This document shows positions 1 through 11,200 of a DNA stretch of 64,000 nucleotides, piece after piece; within the stretch, counting starts at the first letter, position 1, and each line of letters starts with the position of its first letter. Origin of the DNA: Bolinopsis microptera (taxonomy: Eukaryota > Ctenophora > Tentaculata > Lobata > Bolinopsidae); NCBI RefSeq assembly GCF_026151205.1, contig NC_087078.1, positions 10,182,675 through 10,246,674 of the forward strand, given 5' to 3'. The translations under genes were made by a program, and so were the position numbers. Under the pieces are notes generated by a model that saw only the letters and a list, made by a program, of their open reading frames with translations, was not told the origin of the DNA and did not search any database.

Positions 1-326
1 TGATAATTAGACAACTGCAGTTAACTAAGTCACACAAAATGTGACATTTGAACCATTATAGTGCCTAACAACAATAGATTTTCTTTCTGAGCAGTGCATA
101 TGGGAGTATGGGTTACGTGGCTAATGTTCAGAACTTCTGAACGTGCTAGGTTAATAGATGTCAAAATTAAGCCACTATCGTCAAAAACGCTATTATTTTT
201 GTTTACCAATATCCTCAAACTCAAACGAACGTGTCCATATCATTTTTAATCCCGGGATTCAAAAAGTCCATGTCCTTTTTTGAACTGCTGCCAAGCAGCA
301 GAACATTTCGAAGAAAAAAGAACTTC
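1..326. other. Left-edge sequence, no gene recognised
   Basis: Only short random reading frames are present. No splice-supported exon, RNA gene or repeat is recognisable up to the start of the foldback arm. Confidence 0.5.
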
Positions 327-1789
327 GGCACTATCCGTCGCGGAGTAGAGTCCGCGGCGGAGCCGCCGGACTCCGAGGCGGAGTCCGACGGTGCTCCGCC
401 AAAATGTATTTACACTGGACTCGAGTACATTTTGGCGGACTCCGAGCGGAGCCGAGCGGACTTTAAAGTCCGCCGCGGACTCCGAGCGGCTCCGCGGCGG
501 CTCGGCGGAGTGTCCGCCGCGGACTAAGCCACTAGGCGGACTCCGGTCCGCCGCGGACTCCGGCGAAGTGCTTGGCGGACTCCGGCGGACCTCTCCGGCG
601 GACTTGAATCCGGCGGAGTCCGGCGGAGCTTGGACTCCGCTCGGAGTCCGCCGGACTCCAACAGAGTCCACTGACTTCCGACTTCCGACTTCCGACTTCC
701 GACCCTCGGCTAAATTTACCTGAGGACCCCAGGCTTTAATGTTGGTAAACATTACAACGAATAGAGATTAGGCGGAATGACAGGCTGAGCGCGGCCCAGT
801 AAGGCTAAATTTGTCACGTGACATACAACATAGCATTTTGCGATATTGTGGTCAGATGAAAAGGTCGCTAGTGATAAACCTTAACCATTACCCTCACAAT
901 GTCAATAGTGTACAACTCTAGTCCTAACTTTGACCCTATAATGTATAAACGTTGACCCTAACCCTCCACCAAACCGCCAGCAGCGAAATATCAATGTCAT
1001 TGACTGGTCACGTGACCAAAACAATTTTTGTCATATTATCTCATATAGGGAAGCGTTTTTAGTTTTACCCTACACGTTGCATGTGGCGTCATTCGGCCGG
1101 ATCCCAGCAAGCAAAAATACGTCGACCATCACAGGACGACGCCAGCACTCTCTACGCTCGTCGAGCTCCGATCGTCCTGTGACGAAGTAAGGACGAAGCC
1201 TGAGGTCCTCAGGTAACATCGACCACCGATTGAAAATTCAGAGATTTTTTGACATAAAGGTCAAATGTAAAACTAAAATCTTGATGTTAATTGATTGACG
1301 ACGTCAATTTTTGAGCACAGCGCGAGCGCATGCGGAAAAAGACCGCGTAGCTAGTCAAGATGTTGATAAATATTTGGCTTGTGGCGCGATGTGTTGCTCT
1401 AAGTCTAACTATAGCCCTCTCGCTTGCAGTAGCGCGCGACCGCCGGAGGCGGAAATTATGACCTGGTTAGCTAGTGGCTAGGTAAACGCGATGTGCCTTG
1501 TAGGATGAAATCCTACTAGCTGACGCCACTCGCAGCTGTGATGCTCGCTGTACGTCAGCGATCGAAATTTATACGCGTATCACCCGTTAAGATGTGCCAT
1601 CCGACGTGCCACACAATTTTTCTCGTTGCTCGTCGCACGTCGACGAACAACGAAGCTCGTTGCGACGCGCAATGAGCTGCCAGGCTAGGACATCGTCCTG
1701 GTCCAACAAATTTTGGCGAGCGATTTTCTCCAAAAATTTAATGAGGGCGCCGACTTCCACTCTGGCTAGGTTTCTTGTTACCCAGCGCG
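327..1789 (+). repeat. Left arm of a large foldback (inverted repeat) element
   Basis: This arm is the near-perfect reverse complement of 2324-3707. Both contain the same GC-rich block (about 331-690 here) built from variants of the CGGACTCCGC motif, a GGTCACGTGACC palindrome, and the same inner end CTGGCTAGGTTTCTTG. The arm carries an extra 87-bp element (716-802) that is absent from the other arm, so its net length matches the 1384-bp partner. The long reading frames in the GC-rich block arise from simple sequence on both strands and are not genes. The element class is unknown; no transposase is visible. Confidence 0.85.
716..802 (+). mobile_element. Short TTAC...GTAA MITE, copy 1
   Basis: An 87-bp element begins TTACCTGAGGACCCCAGGC and ends GCGCGGCCCAGTAA. 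It is flanked by direct repeats GGCTAAAT (708-715 and 803-810). The right foldback arm at about 3281-3306 keeps the uninterrupted site with one copy of GGCTAAAT, so this is an insertion into one arm after the arms formed. Sister copies lie at 4792-4853 and 21427-21514. It is too short to code for anything. An 8-9 bp duplication would suit a MULE or Merlin-type transposase in trans. Confidence 0.85.
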
Positions 1790-2323
1790 CGTTCCTTAAT
1801 GGGATGATGTTGACATACGTTCCATGCCACTTTTCGCGCGCGAAGCGCGCGCCGCCGAAATAATAATAAATATCTCTGATATTTGGATACGAAACATGTA
1901 TCAAGGATGATGTAAAATTAGGTAAAAAGAATTCACTGACTTGGCCAGAGTGCTTTCATAAAACTCTATTACTAGCTTGGCGTTGTAGGATTATATACTT
2001 TAATTTCGGATCGAGTGAAGCGAGCGATACACATTACTTTGATTAAACTCATGCTGATCACAATACAGTACAGGGAAGTGGGTAACACGGCTTGCAGTCG
2101 CAGCTGCAGCTCCTCGCTGGCGGTAATATTTCAATGCAAATGAACAAGAATTAAGAAAAAGAGAATTTAAGAAAAAGATAATTTTATTTGCCACAGAATA
2201 ATCAATACATATAATATACTTCAAAAACTTCAAAATATATTGTAACATGTAAGTTCATCTATCGTTCATAAGATGGGCCCGTGGGGTACTCTCAATAATC
2301 AAGTACATGAGTACCCGACCCGC
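1790..2323. other. Spacer between the foldback arms
   Basis: This unique, AT-richer DNA lies between the two arms. It contains a 7-bp-stem hairpin with a GAA loop at its left edge (1835-1851). No gene is recognised. Confidence 0.6.
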
Positions 2324-3707
2324 CGCGCTGGGTAACAAGAAACCTAGCCAGAGTGGAAGTCGGCGCCCTCATTAAATTTTTGGACAAATCGCTCGCCAAA
2401 ATTTGTTGGACCAGGACGATGTCCTAGCCTGGCAGCTCATTGCGCGTCGCAACGAGCTTCGTTGTTCGTCGACGTGCGACGAGCAACGAAAAAAATTGTG
2501 TGGCGCGTCGGGTGGCACATCTTAACGGGTGATACGCGTATAAATTTCGATCGCTGACGTACCGGTACAGCGAGCAGCACAGCTGCAAGTGGCGTCAGCT
2601 AGTAGGATTTCATCCTACAAGGCACATTGCGTTTACCTAGCTAACCAGGTCATTTCCGCCTCCGGCGGTCGCGCGCTACTGCAAGCGAGAGGGCTATAGT
2701 TAGACTTAGAGCAACACATCGCGCCACAAGCTTATAAACATCTTGACTAGCTACGCGGTCCTTTTCCGCATGCGCTCGCGCTGTGCTCAAAAATTGACGT
2801 CGTCAATCAATTAACATCAAGATTTTAGTTTTACATTTGACCTTTATGTCAAAAAATCTCTAAATTTTCAATCGGTGGTCGATGTTACCTGAGGACCTCA
2901 GGCTTCGTCCTTACTTCGTCACAGGACGATCGGAGCTCGAAGAGCGTAGAGAGTTCTGGCTGGCGTCGTCCTGTGATGGTCGACGTATTTTTGCTTGCTG
3001 GGATCCGGCCGAATGACGCCACATGCAACGTGTAGGGTAAAACTAAAAACGCTTCCCTATATGAGATAATATGACAAAAATTGTTTTGGTCACGTGACCA
3101 GTCAATGACATTGATATTTCGCTGCTGACGGTTTGGTGGAGGGTTAGGGTCAACGTTTATACATTATAGGGTCAAAGTTAGGACTAGAGTTGTACACTAT
3201 TGACATTGTGAGGGTAATGGTTAAGGTTTATCACTAGCGACCTTTTCATCTGACCACAATATTGCAAAATGCTATGTTGTATGTCACGTGACAAATTTAG
3301 CCGAGGGTTGGAAGTCGGAGGTCGGAAGTCAGTGGACTCTGTTGGAGTTCGGCGGACTCCGAGTGGAGTCCGCCGAGCTGGTGGACTCCGCCAAGCTCCG
3401 CCGGACTCCGCCGGATTCAAGTCCGCCGGAGAGGTCCGCCGGAGTCCGCCAAGCACTCCGCCGGAGTCCGCGGCGGACCGGAGTCCGCCTAGTGGCTTAG
3501 TCCGCGGCGGACACTCCGCCGAGCCGCGGCGGAGCCGCTCGGAGTCCGCGGCGGACTTTAAATTCCGCTCGGAGTCCGCTCGGCTCCGCTCGGAGTCCGC
3601 CAAAATGTATTCGAGTCCAGTGTAAATACATTTTGGCGGAGCACCGCCGGACTCCGCTCGGAGTCCGGCGGCTCCGCTGCGGACTCTACTCCGCGACGGA
3701 TAGTGCC
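2324..3707 (-). repeat. Right arm of the large foldback element
   Basis: Reverse complement of 327-1789 without the 87-bp insertion. Outer ends match at GGCACTATCC (327) and its complement ending at 3707. Scattered single-base differences and small indels show that the arms have diverged slightly, so this is not an assembly reflection. Confidence 0.85.
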
Positions 3708-3950
3708 AAAACTTTGAAAAGAATTGTTCGGTGTTGGTGGTTTCATGCAGAAAGCGAAAAATAATCATCTTAATTGAGAGTGATCTGAATTCGCATTAGA
3801 CTGGGACATCCAGCTTTGTTTGCAAAAAGTAATAACGTCGGAATGATCAATTGACGTGTAAACAAAACAAACTCTGCATATAATTATATTTGAACTCGCG
3901 CGCAGCAAAGCAACCACACTCCACAGAATTAAAAACATAGTGGTCGGATC

Positions 3951-4262
3951 CGCTCCTACTAAACCGCTCGCCCAAATTTTAAGAAAATTCTTGTGAAAAG
4001 ACCCTTTGCACTTTGGTCCGGTTGTGAAATTGGTCTATATTGGTGTATTTTTGGACGCTGACTCCAAATAACCCCCATGACGTAGGGTAAAAAATGCTTC
4101 CCTGGAGAGTTATGGGCAAAAAACCGTTCTGGTCACGTGACAGGCTAGTAAAACATGAAGTCGATTGTTTAGGGCTCAGGTTAGGGTTAGGGTTGTGGTA
4201 AGGGTTATGGAAAGCTTCGGGGTTATGGTTATACTTATGGTTAGGGTTGGGATTTGGGTTTT
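3951..4262 (+). mobile_element. TTAGGG-rich MITE, 3'-truncated copy
   Basis: It starts CGCTCCTACTAAACCGCTCG and aligns to the complete copy at 4373-4748, including the CCCTGGAGAGTTATGGGC block, the GGTCACGTGAC palindrome and a stretch of TTAGGG-type repeats. The match fades near 4262 and there is no right terminal repeat, so this copy has lost its end. Confidence 0.75.
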
Positions 4263-4372
4263 GTTGCTTGTTACACACACCCTACAGTATCAAGGTAAGC
4301 GCTGCTTATCATCCTGTATGATTATATGTACATTGTACAACTCATCCAAATTCTACCTCCACTGTCATGTTG

Positions 4373-4748
4373 CGCTCCTACTAAATCGCTCGCCCAAATT
4401 TTAAGAAAATTTTTGTGAAAAGGCCCTTTGGGTATGAAATTGATCGGAATCGGTGTATTTTTGGACGCTGATTCCGAATCACCCCCCATGACGTAGGGTA
4501 AAAATGCTTCCCTGGAGAGTTATGGGCAAAAAAACCGTTTTGGTCACGTGACAGGCTAGTAAAACATGAATTCGATTGTTTAGGGCCCGGGTTAGGGTTA
4601 GGGTTGTGGTAAGGGTTATGGTTAGCTTCGGGGTTATGGTTAGGGTTAGGGTTGGGATTAGGGTTTATGTAAAACCGTTTTGTACGGCTGTAAAACCATA
4701 AAAACCAAAGTCACGTGAAATTTTTGGGCGAGCGAATTAGTAAAAGCC
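4373..4748 (+). mobile_element. TTAGGG-rich MITE, complete copy
   Basis: This is a 376-bp element with imperfect terminal inverted repeats of about 30 bp (left CTACTAAATCGCTCGCCC, right GGGCGAGCGAATTAGTAAAA). It is flanked by a perfect 9-bp direct repeat GTCATGTTG (4364-4372 and 4749-4757). The interior carries several TTAGGG/TTAGGGT units. No coding capacity. The 9-bp duplication suits a Mutator-like or similar transposase. Confidence 0.85.
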
Positions 4749-4791
4749 GTCATGTTGAGGAAAGAGGCCACATAATCACCACCATATTATC

Positions 4792-4853
4792 TTACCTCAG
4801 GCTATCATGTTCATTAGATTAGGCGGAATGACAGGCTGAGCGCGGCCCAGTAA
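4792..4853 (+). mobile_element. Short TTAC...GTAA MITE, copy 2
   Basis: A 62-bp member of the family at 716-802, with the shared right half GGCGGAATGACAGGCTGAGC. It is flanked by a perfect 9-bp direct repeat CATATTATC (4783-4791 and 4854-4862). Confidence 0.85.
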
Positions 4854-5239
4854 CATATTATCATAACAAACTGACGCTTAGTTAGTATCATTACCTCCTG
4901 GCGGGATACCTTTTGAATAGTCATCGTTTATAACACCAACCAGCTCTGAGTTCAACAGAGAGTTAATTTCCAGATCACTCTGATCTCAAACTCCTCGCCC
5001 AATACACTGTGCACAGTGTCTTGGACTTGGAGTGTGCAGGCTTTGTTATCAAGCCACTCGCTAAAACTCTCGGCTGCTGGTAAATCACATAATCCGTACT
5101 CAAACAATACTGCCCTCATGAGGGAAACACAAAATTAGCATGATTTTTTCACAAGCCTCGAGACTCGAGAGCTTGCCTCCCCCATTACACGCTCTCCTTA
5201 ATATTGAAGTAACTGTTCTATTTAAATTACTGTACATTG
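4854..5239. other. Intergenic sequence upstream of the receptor pseudogene
   Basis: No coding exon or RNA gene is recognisable. A TATTTAAA box-like stretch lies just upstream of the receptor start codon, too close to assign as a core promoter. Confidence 0.4.
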
Positions 5240-8200
5240 ATGATACCGAAAACTACTGTTACTCTGATCACTCTTTTTGTGACGACTCTTTCGCAGTCAA
5301 CGTCGGGTACCGGTAAGTTTAGTTTTAAAGTCAATATCTTCGAATAATTTACAATTAAATCAATGGTCTGAATTGATTGACGATGTCAATCCTTCGCAGC
5401 TTGGTGAGGCCCAGTGGTGCATCTTGCCAATCAATTGTCACTGTGGTTGCGAGGAGAATTATTTGATGAGCGGCGCGGCCCAGTACTAGTAGTAGTATTG
5501 CTTTGCACTACAATGGTCTAAATGCTGAAGTGCATAACATATTATAGTAAACAGTATGATATTCTCAGCCCTTCGATTGAATATTATTCCGCGTCAATTC
5601 AAATTTGATCTTGATACTAGCTCTGACTTATGTAAAACAAATGCTTTCTATTTGAAAGAAATGATCAATAACGCTTCAGAGACGTCATGCCAGATTCAAG
5701 AACAGCGTGGCTTCCTAAAGTACGTATGCAAGAAAGGAACCTCTACTTACAACAAATGCCATAATTAATGAGGTCTGATCGTCATCTTCTTACAGCGTTC
5801 GATGTCTGTGTGAAGGTAAAATGGTGATATCCTCTGGATCAGGCAGAGGTTGAGTGTTATCGGGATTATTTCTTTAGTAGTGGAACAGCAATACTAAGGT
5901 AATGGGACTACTGCGGACCCTCTACCGGCCAAACCTTGTTAACAAAGCCGCAGTCAAGGTTCGGTGAACGGTAGTTAAAAGCGCTTAAGGGACATAAGTC
6001 AAATTGGTAGAGCAACATCATGTAGTGGACATCTTAAGAAATGAGGAGTGGGTAGAATGTTAGGTTGCTCCTTTATAAATCGTCTTTTTCTCCGATAATA
6101 AGTTGACATCAAGTCTTGAAAATTATTCGAAAAGAATCTCGAATAATTTAGTTGCAGCGTGCCACATGGCTATCTAAACTGCAAACCCTACCCATTGCTG
6201 AGCAAGGCCTTTATCTTCTCCGACGAGCGGGATCATCAATAATGAGGTCTGATCGTCATCTTCTTACAGCGTTCGATGTCTGTGTGAAGGTAAAATGGTG
6301 ATATCCTCTGGATCAGGCAGAGGTTGAGTGTTATCGGGATTATTTCTTTAGTAGTGGAACAGCAATACTAAGGTAATGGGACTACTGCGGACCCTCTACC
6401 GGCCAAACCTTGTTAACAAAGCCGCAGTCAAGGTTCGGTGAACGGTAGTTAAAAGCGCTTAAGGGACATAAGTCAAATTGGTAGAGCAACATCATGTAGT
6501 GGACATCTTAAGAAATGAGGAGTGGGTAGAATGTTAGGTTGCTCCTTTATAAATCGTCTTTTTCTCCGATAATAAGTTGACATCAAGTCTTGAAAATTAT
6601 TCGAGAAGAATCTCGAATAATTTAGTTGCAGCGTGCCACATGGCTATCTAAACTGCAAACCCTACCCATTGCTGAGCAAGGCCTTTATCTTCTCCGACGA
6701 GCGGGATCATCAATAATGAGGTCTGATCGTCATCTTCTTACAGCGTTCGATGTCTGTGTGAAGGTAAAATGGTGATATCCTCTGGATCAGGCAGAGGTTG
6801 AGTGTTATCGGGATTATTTCTTTAGTAGTGGAACAGCAATACTAAGGTAATGGGACTACTGCGGACCCTCTACCGGCCAAACCTTGTTAACAAAGCCGCA
6901 GTCAAGGTTCGGTGAACGGTAGTTAAAAGCGCTTAAGGGACATAAGTCAAATTGGTAGAGCAACATCATGTAGTGGACATCTTAAGAAATGAGGAGTGGG
7001 TAGAATGTTAGGTTGCTCCTTTATAAATCGTCTTTTTCTCCGATAATAAGTTGACATCAAGTCTTGAAAATTATTCGAGAAGAATCTCGAATAATTTAGT
7101 TGCAGCGTGCCACATGGCTATCTAAACTGCAAACCCTACCCATTGCTGAGCAAGGCCTTTATCTTCTCCGACGAGCGGGATCATCAATAATGAGGTCTGA
7201 TCGTCATCTTCTTACAGCGTTCGATGTCTGTGTGAAGGTAAAATGGTGATATCCTCTGGATCAGGCAGAGGTTGAGTGTTATCGGGATTATTTCTTTAGT
7301 AGTGGAACAGCAATACTAAGGTAATGGGACTACTGCGGACCCTCTACCGGCCAAACCTTGTTAACAAAGCCGCAGTCAAGGTTCGGTGAACGGTAGTTAA
7401 AAGCGCTTAAGGGACATAAGTCAAATTGGTAGAGCAACATCATGTAGTGGACATCTTAAGAAATGAGGAGTGGGTAGAATGTTAGGTTGCTCCTTTATAA
7501 ATCGTCTTTTTCTCCGATAATAAGTTGACATCAAGTCTTGAAAATTATTCGAGAAGAATCTCGAATAATTTAGTTGCAGCGTGCCACATGGCTATCTAAA
7601 CTGCAAACCCTACCCATTGCTGAGCAAGGCCTTTATCTTCTCCGACGAGCGGGATCATCAATAATGAGGTCTGATCGTCATCTTCTTACAGCGTTCGATG
7701 TCTGTGTGAAGGTAAAATGGTGATATCCTCTGGATCAGGCAGAGGTTGAGTGTTATCGGGATTATTTCTTTAGTAGTGGAACAGCAATACTAAGGTAATG
7801 GGACTACTGCGGACCCTCTACCGGCCAAACCTTGTTAACAAAGCCGCAGTCAAGGTTCGGTGAACGGTAGTTAAAAGCGCTTAAGGGACATAAGTCAAAT
7901 TGGTAGAGCAACATCATGTAGTGGACATCTTAAGAAATGAGGAGTGGGTAGAATGTTAGGTTGCTCCTTTATAAATCGTCTTTTTCTCCGATAATAAGTT
8001 GACATCAAGTCTTGAAAATTATTCGAGAAGAATCTCGAATAATTTAGTTGCAGCGTGCCACATGGCTATCTAAACTGCAAACCCTACCCATTGCTGAGCA
8101 AGGCCTTTATCTTCTCCGACGAGCGGGATCATCAATAATGAGGTCTGATCGTCATCTTCTTACAGCGTTCGATGTCTGTGTGAAGGTAAAATGGTGATAT

Positions 8201-11200
8201 CCTCTGGATCAGGCAGAGGTTGAGTGTTATCGGGATTATTTCTTTAGTAGTGGAACAGCAATACTAAGGTAATGGGACTACTGCGGACCCTCTACCGGCC
8301 AAACCTTGTTAACAAAGCCGCAGTCAAGGTTCGGTGAACGGTAGTTAAAAGCGCTTAAGGGACATAAGTCAAATTGGTAGAGCAACATCATGTAGTGGAC
8401 ATCTTAAGAAATGAGGAGTGGGTAGAATGTTAGGTTGCTCCTTTATAAATCGTCTTTTTCTCCGATAATAAGTTGACATCAAGTCTTGAAAATTATTCGA
8501 GAAGAATCTCGAATAATTTAGTTGCAGCGTGCCACATGGCTATCTAAACTGCAAACCCTACCCATTGCTGAGCAAGGCCTTTATCTTCTCCGACGAGCGG
8601 GATCATCAATAATGAGGTCTGATCGTCATCTTCTTACAGCGTTCGATGTCTGTGTGAAGGTAAAATGGTGATATCCTCTGGATCAGGCAGAGGTTGAGTG
8701 TTATCGGGATTATTTCTTTAGTAGTGGAACAGCAATACTAAGGTAATGGGACTACTGCGGACCCTCTACCGGCCAAACCTTGTTAACAAAGCCGCAGTCA
8801 AGGTTCGGTGAACGGTAGTTAAAAGCGCTTAAGGGACATAAGTCAAATTGGTAGAGCAACATCATGTAGTGGACATCTTAAGAAATGAGGAGTGGGTAGA
8901 ATGTTAGGTTGCTCCTTTATAAATCGTCTTTTTCTCCGATAATAAGTTGACATCAAGTCTTGAAAATTATTCGAAAAGAATACTTATTATCGGAGAAAAA
9001 GACGATTTATAAAGGAGCAACCTAACATTCTACCCACTCCTCATTTCTTAAGATGTCCACTACATGATGTTGCTCTACCAATTTGACTTATGTCCCTTAA
9101 GCGCTTTTAACTACCGTTCACCGAACCTTGACTGCGGCTTTGTTAACAAGGTTTGGCCGGTAGAGGGTCCGCAGTAGTCCCATTACCTTAGTATTGCTGT
9201 TCCACTACTAAAGAAATAATCCCGATAACACTCAACCTCTGCCTGATCCAGAGGATATCACCATTTTACCTTCACACAGACATCGAACGCTGTAAGAAGA
9301 TGACGATCAGACCTCATTATTGATGATCCCGCTCGTCGGAGAAGATAAAGGCCTTGCTCAGCAATGGGTAGGGTTTGCAGTTTAGATAGCCATGTGGCAC
9401 GCTGCAACTAAATTATTCGAGATTCTTTTCGAATAATTTTCAAGACTTGATGTCAACTTATTATCGGAGAAAAAGACGATTTATAAAGGAGCAACCTAAC
9501 ATTCTACCCACTCCTCATTTCTTAAGATGTCCACTACATGATGTTGCTCTACCAATTTGACTTATGTCCCTTAAGCGCTTTTAACTACCGTTCACCGAAC
9601 CTTGACTGCGGCTTTGTTAACAAGGTTTGGCCGGTAGAGGGTCCGCAGTAGTCCCATTACCTTAGTATTGCTGTTCCACTACTAAAGAAATAATCCCGAT
9701 AACACTCAACCTCTGCCTGATCCAGAGGATATCACCATTTTACCTTCACACAGACATCGAACGCTGTAAGAAGATGACGATCAGACCTCATTATTGATGA
9801 TCCCGCTCGTCGGAGAAGATAAAGGCCTTGCTCAGCAATGGGTAGGGTTTGCAGTTTAGATAGCCATGTGGCACGCTGCAACTAAATTATTCGAGATTCT
9901 TCTCGAATAATTTTCAAGACTTGATGTCAACTTATTATCGGAGAAAAAGACGATTTATAAAGGAGCAACCTAACATTCTACCCACTCCTCATTTCTTAAG
10001 ATGTCCACTACATGATGTTGCTCTACCAATTTGACTTATGTCCCTTAAGCGCTTTTAACTACCGTTCACCGAACCTTGACTGCGGCTTTGTTAACAAGGT
10101 TTGGCCGGTAGAGGGTCCGCAGTAGTCCCATTACCTTAGTATTGCTGTTCCACTACTAAAGAAATAATCCCGATAACACTCAACCTCTGCCTGATCCAGA
10201 GGATATCACCATTTTACCTTCACACAGACATCGAACGCTGTAAGAAGATGACGATCAGACCTCATTATTGATGATCCCGCTCGTCGGAGAAGATAAAGGC
10301 CTTGCTCAGCAATGGGTAGGGTTTGCAGTTTAGATAGCCATGTGGCACGCTGCAACTAAATTATTCGAGATTCTTTTCGAATAATTTTCAAGACTTGATG
10401 TCAACTTATTATCGGAGAAAAAGACGATTTATAAAGGAGCAACCTAACATTCTACCCACTCCTCATTTCTTAAGATGTCCACTACATGATGTTGCTCTAC
10501 CAATTTGACTTATGTCCCTTAAGCGCTTTTAACTACCGTTCACCGAACCTTGACTGCGGCTTTGTTAACAAGGTTTGGCCGGTAGAGGGTCCGCAGTAGT
10601 CCCATTACCTTAGTATTGCTGTTCCACTACTAAAAAAATGCCATAATTCTGAGGAAACATATGATGCAATTGAAAGATCCGAAAGTAGTGAAGTTTTTCC
10701 CGGAGAAACCTGCACAAATGACCCGTTCTTTTACCAAGCTTGTGATAAAGCATCTGGAGGACGAGTAACCAACGATAAGTTCCTCTGTGAGTATTTCGTG
10801 TGTAAATTAGAATGGGCGGGCGATGAACAATGGGTTTATTTCTCAGCTGTGTTAGAAAGAATTGGCCTCGTTTGTAATGGTGATGTAGATTGTAACTCTG
10901 GTATTGATGAAGCAAACTGTCCTAATACAACAACAATAATGCCGAGTGGTGGAAAAATATTTAGTGCTCTCATCTGTAATGATGTATGCGACTACTATCC
11001 GACTTGTGAAGATGAAGCCGTATGTAATGGGTATACCTATGGAATGTACTGCAATATTACTAATCATAAAGGGAACACATATTATAGATATATTATCCCT
11101 GGGTGGATTTGTGATGGAGACCAAAAATGTGACAGTGGTGATGACGAATCTAACTGTCAGGTGACAAATAAAACATTGGACACATGTCAACATACTCGCA

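Noticed and set aside
231-752. ORFs in both strands of the GC-rich foldback block, and again at 3184-3768
   Set aside because: Open frames on both strands from stop-poor simple sequence. No family motif.
4165-4680. Chromosome end because of TTAGGG tracts
   Set aside because: The tracts are short, degenerate and inside a transposable element with target duplications.
5767-10634. Satellite monomers as 5S, spliced-leader or tRNA gene repeats
   Set aside because: GGTAGAGCA and GGTTCG resemble tRNA boxes, but the B-like box precedes the A-like box, no cloverleaf forms, and no 5S or Sm-site pattern is visible.
5767-10634. Satellite array as a normal intron of the receptor gene
   Set aside because: There is no GT-AG pair at the duplicated junctions, and an in-frame TAA follows at once. 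The target duplication indicates insertion.
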